From Microbacterium yannicii (GTDB lineage: Bacteria > Actinomycetota > Actinomycetes > Actinomycetales > Microbacteriaceae): a stretch of DNA of 64,000 nucleotides. Below the pieces are notes generated by a model. That model was not told where the DNA came from, made no database searches, and was given only the letters and a program-made list of their open reading frames with translations. Below, in pieces: positions 42,192-49,416 of this stretch (position 1 is the stretch's first letter; the number at the start of each line of letters is the position of its first letter). The position numbers were made by a program, and so were the translations under genes. The stretch spans positions 358,864 to 422,863 of the forward strand of contig NZ_JAMXMB010000036.1 in assembly GCF_024055635.1 (NCBI RefSeq). Reading direction: 5' to 3'.

Positions 42192-44869
42192 GAGGTTCCC
42201 CGTTCTCCTGCATCGATCACCCGCGTGGTTCCGGGGGCGAGCTCGTATGTGCCGAGCGACCCGTCCGGCCCGTGCACCATCATTGTCGCGGGTCGCGCGC
42301 CGGCCCGAAGCCGCGCTCGCACCAGCCGCCCGGCGGCCCATTCGACGTCCACCGACACGTCCCCTCGGGAACGGATGCCGCGCACGGCGCCATCCGGCCA
42401 CTGCGGCGGCAGCGCGGGCAGCAGTTTCAGCCGCACGCGGGCGCGGTCGGCGGGACCCGGCGGGGCACCGACGTCGCTGGACCCGGACTCGAGAGGCTCG
42501 TGGAAGGACTGCACGAGCGCCTCGGCGATCGCCGCGGTCAGCCCGAGGTTGCCGTCGATCTGGTACGGCGGGTGGGCGCTGAACAGGTTCGGATACAGGC
42601 CGCCGCGATGCTCCGCCGCGGTGGCGGAGTCGTGTCCTCCGCGCCCGCCCCCCTCGGCGGGCCGGAGTGCCCGCCGCAGCTGGGCGTGCACTGCCTCGCC
42701 GTCGCCGAGCCGCGCCTGCATCGCCGCGCGCCACGCGAGCGCCCAGCCGGTCGACTCGGGGCCGCGCAGCCGGATGGACTCGGATGCCGCGCGCGCGAGT
42801 CCCGGCGTCGTCTCAGGCGTGATCTGGGCGAGCGGGAACAGCCCGACGAGGTGGGAGAGATGGCGGTGCTCGGGCTCGGCTTCGGCGCGTTCGCGGTCCC
42901 ACTCGAGGAGGTCGCCGCGGGCTGAGACACCGTGAGCCGGGAGCATGCCGGTGCGCGCGGTGAGCTCCGCGAGCCACGCCCGCTGGCTGTCGAGCACGGC
43001 GCTGCCGATCACCTCGTTGCCGAGCGCCTCGGGCGCTCCGGGTCCGAGCGCCTCGGAAGCGGCGCGACAGACGGCGGCGAGCTCCCGCAGCAGCGCGACG
43101 TCCATCGCCGCCGTGACCGCGACGCCGCGCTCGCGGCCATCGGCGTCGAGGTAATGGTTCTCAGGCGAGGTGGAGGGGCTGGTCCACGCGCGCTCGCCGT
43201 CGGTCTGGATCCACGACAGCGCGAAGGCCGCGGCCGATGAGAGCACCGGCCACGCTTCGTCCCGGAGGAAATCCCGGTCGCCGCTGAACGCGTAGTGGTC
43301 CCACAGGTGCAGTGCGAGCCAGACGCCGCCCAGCGACCAGTTCGCCCACGCGGGGTCGCCGCGACCCGCGCCGACGGGGGCGGCGTGCGCCCAGGCATCC
43401 GAATTGTGGTGGGCGACCCAGCCGTCGGCGCCATAGAGCTCACGGGCCACGACGGGGCCGGTCGTCTCGGAGAGCCGGCGCGTGAACCGCAGCAGCGGCT
43501 CGTGGCATTCGGCCAGCCCCGTCGTCTCGGCCGGCCAGTAGGCCATCTGCGTGTTGATGTTGAGCGTGTAGGCGCTCGACCACGGACCCGGCAGCTCGGC
43601 GTTCCACAGGCCCTGCAGCGTGACCGGGAGTCCGCCCGGCTGCGACGACGCGAGCAGCAGGTAGCGCCCGTAGTGGAAGGCGAGAGCCGCGAGCGAGGGG
43701 TCGTCGCGCTCCTGCGCGCGCCGCACGCGCTCGACGGTGTCGACGCTGTCGGAGCCGGACGCAGCCGGAAGCTCGAGCACACACCGGCGGTAGAGCTCGC
43801 CGTGGGCCGCGGTGTGGGCGGTGAGCAGTTCAGCTGCAGCGGTCGTGACATCGGCGGGGGCCGGGATGCCGCGGAGCAGGTCCTGTGCACGGTGCAGCGC
43901 ACCGCGGTCGTCGGCCGGCTCGCCCGGCAGCGAGGGGGCGGTGGCCGTGGCGATCGCGAACAGGTGGGTCGTGGCGGCGGAGGCGCTGAGCACGCCGTCG
44001 GTCACCCCGGCCGCGCCGAGCGAGCGCACGACGATCGCGCCGTGGCGTCCGGTCGCCTCGTCGTAGCGGATCGGCTCGGCGGGCTGCTCGTGCCCGGGCG
44101 CGACGTCGACGGGAAGCCACCACTGCGTGACGAGGTCGCCGCCCACATCTGCGGGGACGGATCTCGCCCGCAGCAGCGAGCCGACGCCGAGTCGCACCGT
44201 GACCGGCTCCTCGGCGGTGATCTCGTGCATGATCAGCCCTGTCACGAGGTCGGCCCAGGTGCGGTGCGTGATCCCGTCGTACGAGTGGGTCGCGACCCCG
44301 GTCGCGAGGTCGAGGCGCCGCAGGAAGGTGCGGCGCGTTTCGTCTCGCTCGCGGTCCCTGAGACTGTCGAAGGGCGCTCGCTCAACGACCGGGTGCTGGC
44401 TGTCCGGGGACGTTTCGTCTCGCTCGCGGTCCCGATCCCGGTCGTTGAGCGAGGGAGCGCCAGCGACCGAGACGAAACGCGCCGCCGCGTCGGCGTCCGC
44501 GACCTCGACCTCGACCTCGACCCAGCCGAGCGGCAGGTAGGCCTGGACCCACGGCGTCTGCATCCCCTGCAGGAGTGCCTCCGCGGCGTCGAGGTCGCCG
44601 GCGTCGATCGCGGCGCGAATCGCCGCGATCGCCTCGGCACCACGCGCCGTCACGCCGGCGAGGGGATCGGCGTCGGCACGCCCCGACCACGCCGTGATGT
44701 CGTTCAGCCACAGCTTCTCGCCGCCGACGAGCCCTGCGCACATGGCCCCGCGCATGCCGTTGCCGACCGGATACGCCTCGAGCCAGCGCGCCGCGGGAGC
44801 GGAGTCGCGCAGCTCGTGAAGGGCTCCGGCGAGGGGCTGGTCGACCGCATCGTCGCGGCGCGTGGACAT
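42185..44869 (-). CDS. Alpha-L-fucosidase-type glycoside hydrolase (GH95)
   Basis: This 894-residue enzyme is a family 95 inverting glycosidase; the family includes 1,2-alpha-L-fucosidases and alpha-L-galactosidases acting on xyloglucan and other plant glycans. Catalytic-site residues line up with Bifidobacterium AfcA: Asn437 and Asn439 in LNINTQMAYW, Glu570 in SPENHY and Asp772 in YQIDGN. The N-terminal domain opens ARWLEAYPVGNGMRGAM. It has no signal peptide. Residues about 130-178 are an insertion translated from dispersed repeats (SLNDRDRDRERDETS...). The start ATG has AAGGG seven bases upstream. It is divergent from GH42, sharing one operator, and is followed by an overlapping LacI gene. 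Confidence 0.92.
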   Translation of the reverse strand: MSTRRDDAVDQPLAGALHELRDSAPAARWLEAYPVGNGMRGAMCAGLVGGEKLWLNDITAWSGRADADPLAGVTARGAEAIAAIRAAIDAGDLDAAEALLQGMQTPWVQAYLPLGWVEVEVEVADADAAARFVSVAGAPSLNDRDRDRERDETSPDSQHPVVERAPFDSLRDRERDETRRTFLRRLDLATGVATHSYDGITHRTWADLVTGLIMHEITAEEPVTVRLGVGSLLRARSVPADVGGDLVTQWWLPVDVAPGHEQPAEPIRYDEATGRHGAIVVRSLGAAGVTDGVLSASAATTHLFAIATATAPSLPGEPADDRGALHRAQDLLRGIPAPADVTTAAAELLTAHTAAHGELYRRCVLELPAASGSDSVDTVERVRRAQERDDPSLAALAFHYGRYLLLASSQPGGLPVTLQGLWNAELPGPWSSAYTLNINTQMAYWPAETTGLAECHEPLLRFTRRLSETTGPVVARELYGADGWVAHHNSDAWAHAAPVGAGRGDPAWANWSLGGVWLALHLWDHYAFSGDRDFLRDEAWPVLSSAAAFALSWIQTDGERAWTSPSTSPENHYLDADGRERGVAVTAAMDVALLRELAAVCRAASEALGPGAPEALGNEVIGSAVLDSQRAWLAELTARTGMLPAHGVSARGDLLEWDRERAEAEPEHRHLSHLVGLFPLAQITPETTPGLARAASESIRLRGPESTGWALAWRAAMQARLGDGEAVHAQLRRALRPAEGGGRGGHDSATAAEHRGGLYPNLFSAHPPYQIDGNLGLTAAIAEALVQSFHEPLESGSSDVGAPPGPADRARVRLKLLPALPPQWPDGAVRGIRSRGDVSVDVEWAAGRLVRARLRAGARPATMMVHGPDGSLGTYELAPGTTRVIDAGERGTSW
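44334..44481. repeat. Dispersed repeats inserted in frame in the GH95 gene
   Basis: About 148 bp made of two repeat copies: GCGTTTCGTCTCGCTCGCGG near 44336 and again near 44411, with CGGTCGTTGAGCGAGGGAGC returning in inverse orientation near 44439. A CCCTGAGACTGTCGAAGGG piece lies between them. The reading frame stays open and encodes a charged stretch rich in Asp, Arg and Glu. Catalytic residues on both sides keep family spacing, so this is an insertion rather than a domain. Confidence 0.85.
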
Positions 44870-44898
44870 CGTCACACCCTTAGTATATGTTCTCGGTG

Positions 44899-44912
44899 TT
44901 GAAGCGCTTCGA
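44899..44912. promoter_or_regulatory. LacI-type operator shared by GH95 and GH42 genes
   Basis: TTGAAGCGCTTCGA contains the perfect 10-bp palindrome GAAGCGCTTC at 44901-44910. It lies in the 111-base gap between divergent GH95 and GH42 genes, downstream of a TATAT-rich stretch (44881-44890). It belongs to the same class as the tandem sites at 36297-36328 and is the expected target of the regulator encoded after GH95. Confidence 0.7.
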
Positions 44913-44980
44913 AAGTCCGAGACCGCTTTTCCGTCCGACCGATCTGCACGAACGAAACTCAGCGAAGAGGTTCCCGCTTC

Positions 44981-47044
44981 ATGGCCGCCACCCCGCACCC
45001 GCGCCGCGTCGACGCATTCGGCGAACTCGCCGGCGAGCTCGGCTTCTGCTTCGGCGGGGACTACAACCCCGAGCAGTGGCCGCGCGAGATCTGGCAGGAG
45101 GATGCCGAGCTCATGGTCCGGGCGGGCGTCAACCTGGTGACGGTCGGCGTCTTCAGCTGGGCTCGTCTGGAGCCCTCGCCCGGTGAGCGCGACTTCGCGT
45201 GGCTCGACGAGGTGCTCGACCTGCTGCACGCGCACGGCATCGCCGTGGACCTCGCGACGCCGACGGCCTCGCCGCCGCCGTGGCTCGGCATCCTTCATCC
45301 CGAGACCCTGCCGGTGAATCCCGACGGCGTTCGCCTCGTCGCCGGGTCCCGCAACCAGTTCACGCCGGCATCGCGCGTCTACCGCGAGCACGCGCTGTCG
45401 ATCGCGACCGCGATGGCCGAGCGGTATGTCGATCACCCGGCCGTGCGCATGTGGCACGTCGGCAACGAGTTCGGCCAGATCGACTTCGGCGACGAGGCCG
45501 CCCGCGAGTTCCGGCTGTGGCTGCGCGAGCGCCACGGCACGATCGAGGCGCTCAACGACGCGTGGGGAACGCTCGTGTGGTCCCAGCGCTATCGCGACTT
45601 CGACGAGATCCTGCCGCCGCGCCGCACGCCGTACCTGGTCAATCCTGCGCAGTCGCTCGACTTCCGGCGCTACACGTCGTGGGCGCTGCAGCGAGTGTTC
45701 GCCGAGCAGCGCGACGCGATCCGCGAGGCCGGCGCGACGCAGCCGGTCACCACGAACTTCATGGGCTTCGAGCCGCTCACCGACCTCTGGGAGTGGGCCG
45801 CCGAGGTCGACGTCATCGCCGACGACCAGTACCCCGACCACGGCGCCGCGAACGCGTCCTCCGACATCGCCCTCGTGCAGGACCTCATGCGCTCGCTCGG
45901 CGAGGGACGGCCGTGGGTGCTGATGGAGCAGTCGGTGAGCGCCACCTCGTGGCGCCCGCACAACCTGCCGAAGACGACGGATCGCGCCCGCCTCGACTCG
46001 CTCCAGGCCGTCGCGCGCGGCGCCGACGCGATCTGCTTCTTCCAGTGGCGCCAGGCGCGCACCGGCGCCGAGCGCTTCCACTCCGCCCTGCTGCCGCACG
46101 CCGGCGCCGACACCGAGGTGTTCGCGAGCGCGTGCGCCCTCGGCGCCGACCTGCAGAAGCTCCGGCGCGTGGTGGGCGGGCGGGTCGCGGCATCCGTCGC
46201 CCTGCTCTTCGACTGGCCCTCGCGGTGGGCCGCCGAAGAGCCGGGCCGGCCGACCGAGCGCCTGCGCACGCTCGAGCAGGTGCAGAGATGGCATCGCGCA
46301 TTGTGGCGCCGCGGCATCGCCGTCGACCTCGTGAAGCCGGGCGCCGACCTCTCGGCCTATGCCGCGGTGCTGGTGCCGCACTCGTACATCATCGCGACGG
46401 ATGCCGCAGCCGCCCTCCGCGCGGCGGTCCAGCGTGGTGCGAGCCTCGTCGTGGGGCCGTTCTCGGGGGTCGCCGACGCCAACGCCGGCATCCTCACCGG
46501 GCGCTCGCCGGTGCTGCTGCGCGATCTCCTCGGTGTGAGCGGCGAGGAATGGGTGGGGCTGCCGGACGCTCCGACGCCCCTCACTCCGGAATCGTCTTGG
46601 ACGACCGCGCCGGCGGCGGCCGCGGCATCCATCCTCGGAGAACGCCTGCGCGCCGACGGCGCCGACGTGCTCGCGCGCTTCGGCGACGGCCACCTGTCGG
46701 GCGCCCCCGCCATCACGCGGCACCGGGTGGGGGACGGCAGCGCCTGGTACCTCGGAGCGGTCATGTCGGATGCCGCTCTCGAGGCGGTCCTCGATGACGC
46801 GCTGGGCGCGGCCGCCGTGACCGGCGTGCTCGGCGACGGCGTGCTGCCCGGCGGCGTCCTTCCCGAAGACGTCGAGGCTGTGCGCCGTGGCGACGCCCTC
46901 TTCCTGCTCAACCACGGTGGGGCGACACGGCACGTGGCCGTGCCCGGGCCCCACCGGGATCTCCTGTCGGACGCGGATGTCGACGGCCAGGTCACCCTGG
47001 CCCCCGGCGCCGCCATGGTGCTCATCGAAAGGCACGCAGAGTGA
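44981..47044 (+). CDS. Beta-galactosidase (GH42)
   Basis: This 687-residue family 42 enzyme starts MAATPHPRRVDAFGEL and enters the barrel at FGGDYNPEQWPREIWQED. The acid/base is Glu163 in HVGNEFG and the nucleophile Glu316 in VLMEQSVS. It has the standard GH42 length and no signal peptide. Its segments PTASPPPWLG and NPAQSLDFRRYTS differ from the GH42 at 17017-19149, so the two probably serve different substrates. Here it heads an operon with GH31 and GH3, which suggests removal of the galactose branch of xyloglucan oligosaccharides. Its stop overlaps the GH31 start (GTGA). Confidence 0.93.
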   Translation: MAATPHPRRVDAFGELAGELGFCFGGDYNPEQWPREIWQEDAELMVRAGVNLVTVGVFSWARLEPSPGERDFAWLDEVLDLLHAHGIAVDLATPTASPPPWLGILHPETLPVNPDGVRLVAGSRNQFTPASRVYREHALSIATAMAERYVDHPAVRMWHVGNEFGQIDFGDEAAREFRLWLRERHGTIEALNDAWGTLVWSQRYRDFDEILPPRRTPYLVNPAQSLDFRRYTSWALQRVFAEQRDAIREAGATQPVTTNFMGFEPLTDLWEWAAEVDVIADDQYPDHGAANASSDIALVQDLMRSLGEGRPWVLMEQSVSATSWRPHNLPKTTDRARLDSLQAVARGADAICFFQWRQARTGAERFHSALLPHAGADTEVFASACALGADLQKLRRVVGGRVAASVALLFDWPSRWAAEEPGRPTERLRTLEQVQRWHRALWRRGIAVDLVKPGADLSAYAAVLVPHSYIIATDAAAALRAAVQRGASLVVGPFSGVADANAGILTGRSPVLLRDLLGVSGEEWVGLPDAPTPLTPESSWTTAPAAAAASILGERLRADGADVLARFGDGHLSGAPAITRHRVGDGSAWYLGAVMSDAALEAVLDDALGAAAVTGVLGDGVLPGGVLPEDVEAVRRGDALFLLNHGGATRHVAVPGPHRDLLSDADVDGQVTLAPGAAMVLIERHAE

Positions 47045-49416
47045 AGTTCACCGATGGCTACTGGCTCACGAGGCCCGGACTCGCCCCGCTGTACGCGGTC
47101 GAGGTCGACGACATCCGCCACGACGAGGCGGCCGGGACCATGACGGTCTACGCGCCGACCGCCGTCATCCGCGACCGGGGCGACACCCTCAACCGCGCGA
47201 TGCTCACGGCGACCCTGTCCGCACCGGCGCCCGGCGTGGTCAAGGTGCGGCTCGAGCGGCACGCGGGCGCCGTGCACCGCGGCCCCGACTTCGAGGTGTT
47301 CGGCGAGGACGGCTTCCGCCCCGAGATCGCGATCGACGACGAGGCCGGCGTCCTCCATGCGGGACCCCTGACGGCGCGCGTCTCGCGCGCCGCCGGCCAG
47401 TGGCGCATCGACTTCGAGAGCGAGGGGCGCGTGCTCACGAGCTCGCTGCCGCGCTCCATCGGCCACTTCACCGGCACCAGCGGCAAGAACGGCACCGCGG
47501 GCACCCCGGGCACGGCCGGCACCGCCGGCACGGCCGCCGGGGGCAGCCAGCCGACGTGGGTGCACCAGCAGCTGACGATCGAGCCGGGGGAGCGCGTCTA
47601 CGGCCTCGGTGAGCGGTTCGGCGCGTTCGTGAAGAACGGCCAGGCCGTCGACACGTGGAACGCCGACGGCGGGACGTCCAGCGAGCAGGCCTACAAGAAC
47701 GTGCCGTTCTACATCACGAGCCGCGGCTACGGCGTCTTCGTCGACAACCCCGCGAACGTCTCGTTCGAGGTGGGCAGCGAGGTCAACTCGCGCGTGCAGT
47801 TCTCGGTCGACGGCGAATCGCTCGAGTACTACGTCATCGCCGGACCCGAGCCGAAGGACGTGCTGCGCCGCTACACCGCCCTCACCGGGCGCCCGGCGCG
47901 GGTGCCGGCGTGGTCGTTCGGGCTCTGGCTGACGACATCCTTCACCGCCAGCTACGACGAAGACACCGTGAGCGCCTTCGTCGACGGCATGGCCGAGCGC
48001 GACATCCCGCTGTCGGTGTTCCACTACGACTGCTTCTGGATGCGGGAGTACCAGTGGACGGACTTCGAGTGGGACGCCCGCGCCTTCCACGACCCGGTCG
48101 GCCAGATCGCCCGCATGCACGAGCGGGATGTGCACGTCTCGGTGTGGATCAACCCGTATATCGCGCAGCGGTCGGCGCTGTTCCGGGAGGCGGCGGAGAA
48201 CGGCTACCTGCTCCGGCGCATCGACGGCAGCGTGTGGCAGTGGGACATGTGGCAGGCCGGCATGGGCCTGGTCGATTTCACGAACCCGGATGCCGCGGAC
48301 TGGTACGTCGCGAAGCTCCAGGGTCTGCTCGATCAGGGCGTCGACGCCTTCAAGACCGATTTCGGCGAGCGGATCCCGGTCGAGGGCGTGGTGTGGCACG
48401 ACGGCTCCGACCCGCACCGCATGCACAACTACTACGCGAAGCTCTACAACGAGGTCGTGTTCCGTGCGCTGGAGCGGCACCACGGAGCCGGCGACGCTGT
48501 CGTCTTCGCGCGCTCCGCGACCGCGGGATCGCAGCAGTTCCCGGTGCACTGGGGCGGCGACAACGACTCGACGTTCCTGTCGATGGCCGAGTCCCTCCGT
48601 GGCGGCCTGTCGCTGGCGATGTCGGGCTTCGGCTACTGGAGTCACGACATCGGCGGGTTCGAGGGCACGCCCGATCCGGGCCTCTTCAAGCGCTGGCTCG
48701 CCTTCGGCCTCCTGTCGTCCCACTCGCGCCTGCACGGCTCGTCGTCGGTGCGCGTGCCCTGGGCCTTCGACGAGGAGGCCGTCGACATCGCCCGCAGGTT
48801 CACCAAGCTCAAGATGCGCCTGATGCCGTACCTGGCCGGTGCCGCCGAGCAGGCGCACCACGAGGGCACGCCGATGATGCGGCCGATGGTGCTCGAATTC
48901 CCCGGCGACCGCTCGGGCTTCGACGCCGACACGCAGTACATGCTGGGCGACGCCCTCCTGGTGGCGCCCGTGTTCACCGCCGACGGCACCGTGGAGTACT
49001 ACGTCCCTGAGGGGCAGTGGACCTCGCTCATCGACGGCTCCGTCGTGGACGGCCGGCGCTGGCTGGCCGAGACCCACGCCTACGACTCGGTGCCCCTGCG
49101 CGTGCGTCCCGGCACGGTGCTGCCCTTCGGTGCCGACGACAGCCGTCCCGACTACGACTGGGCCGACGGCGTGACGCTGCGCTGCTTCGAGCTGCCCGAC
49201 GGCTACGACGCGGTGACGAGGGTGCCCGGCCACGATGCCAAGGGGTCGATCGACGGCGTCGGCGCCACGACGTTCCGCGTCCGCCGCGAGGGCACTGCGA
49301 TCATCGCGTCGTCGGACGACGCCCACGCCGGCTGGTCGCTGCAGGTGGGCGAGCGCATCGCCCGGGCCGAAGCATCCGGAGAGGTGCGCATCGAGATCGA
49401 GGAGGATGAGCGATGA
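47041..49416 (+). CDS. Alpha-xylosidase (GH31)
   Basis: This 791-residue enzyme resembles Escherichia coli YicI (772 residues), a GH31 alpha-xylosidase that removes xylose from xyloglucan-type isoprimeverose units. The nucleophile is Asp440 in FKTDFGERIP, the exact YicI context that favours xylose over glucose, and the acid/base Asp507 in WGGDN. Other markers are YGLGERFGAF, WNADGGTSSEQAYKNVPFY and FHYDCFWMREYQW. It is cytoplasmic by lack of a signal. The GTG start overlaps the GH42 stop. Residues 145-170 are a low-complexity Gly-Thr-Ala insertion (GTAGTPGTAGTAGTAAGG), absent from YicI. The stop overlaps the GH3 start. Confidence 0.94.
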   Translation: MKFTDGYWLTRPGLAPLYAVEVDDIRHDEAAGTMTVYAPTAVIRDRGDTLNRAMLTATLSAPAPGVVKVRLERHAGAVHRGPDFEVFGEDGFRPEIAIDDEAGVLHAGPLTARVSRAAGQWRIDFESEGRVLTSSLPRSIGHFTGTSGKNGTAGTPGTAGTAGTAAGGSQPTWVHQQLTIEPGERVYGLGERFGAFVKNGQAVDTWNADGGTSSEQAYKNVPFYITSRGYGVFVDNPANVSFEVGSEVNSRVQFSVDGESLEYYVIAGPEPKDVLRRYTALTGRPARVPAWSFGLWLTTSFTASYDEDTVSAFVDGMAERDIPLSVFHYDCFWMREYQWTDFEWDARAFHDPVGQIARMHERDVHVSVWINPYIAQRSALFREAAENGYLLRRIDGSVWQWDMWQAGMGLVDFTNPDAADWYVAKLQGLLDQGVDAFKTDFGERIPVEGVVWHDGSDPHRMHNYYAKLYNEVVFRALERHHGAGDAVVFARSATAGSQQFPVHWGGDNDSTFLSMAESLRGGLSLAMSGFGYWSHDIGGFEGTPDPGLFKRWLAFGLLSSHSRLHGSSSVRVPWAFDEEAVDIARRFTKLKMRLMPYLAGAAEQAHHEGTPMMRPMVLEFPGDRSGFDADTQYMLGDALLVAPVFTADGTVEYYVPEGQWTSLIDGSVVDGRRWLAETHAYDSVPLRVRPGTVLPFGADDSRPDYDWADGVTLRCFELPDGYDAVTRVPGHDAKGSIDGVGATTFRVRREGTAIIASSDDAHAGWSLQVGERIARAEASGEVRIEIEEDER

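Noticed and set aside
44334..44481. Frameshift or pseudogenisation of GH95.
   Set aside because: The frame remains open through the insertion, and all four catalytic-site residues on the far side are intact.
42185..47035. A 1616-codon open frame on the minus strand spanning GH95 and the region opposite GH42.
   Set aside because: The part upstream of 44869 lies antisense to the GH42 gene, has low-complexity Arg/Gly/Val-rich content and no domain. The GH95 start at 44869 has a ribosome binding site and an adjacent operator.
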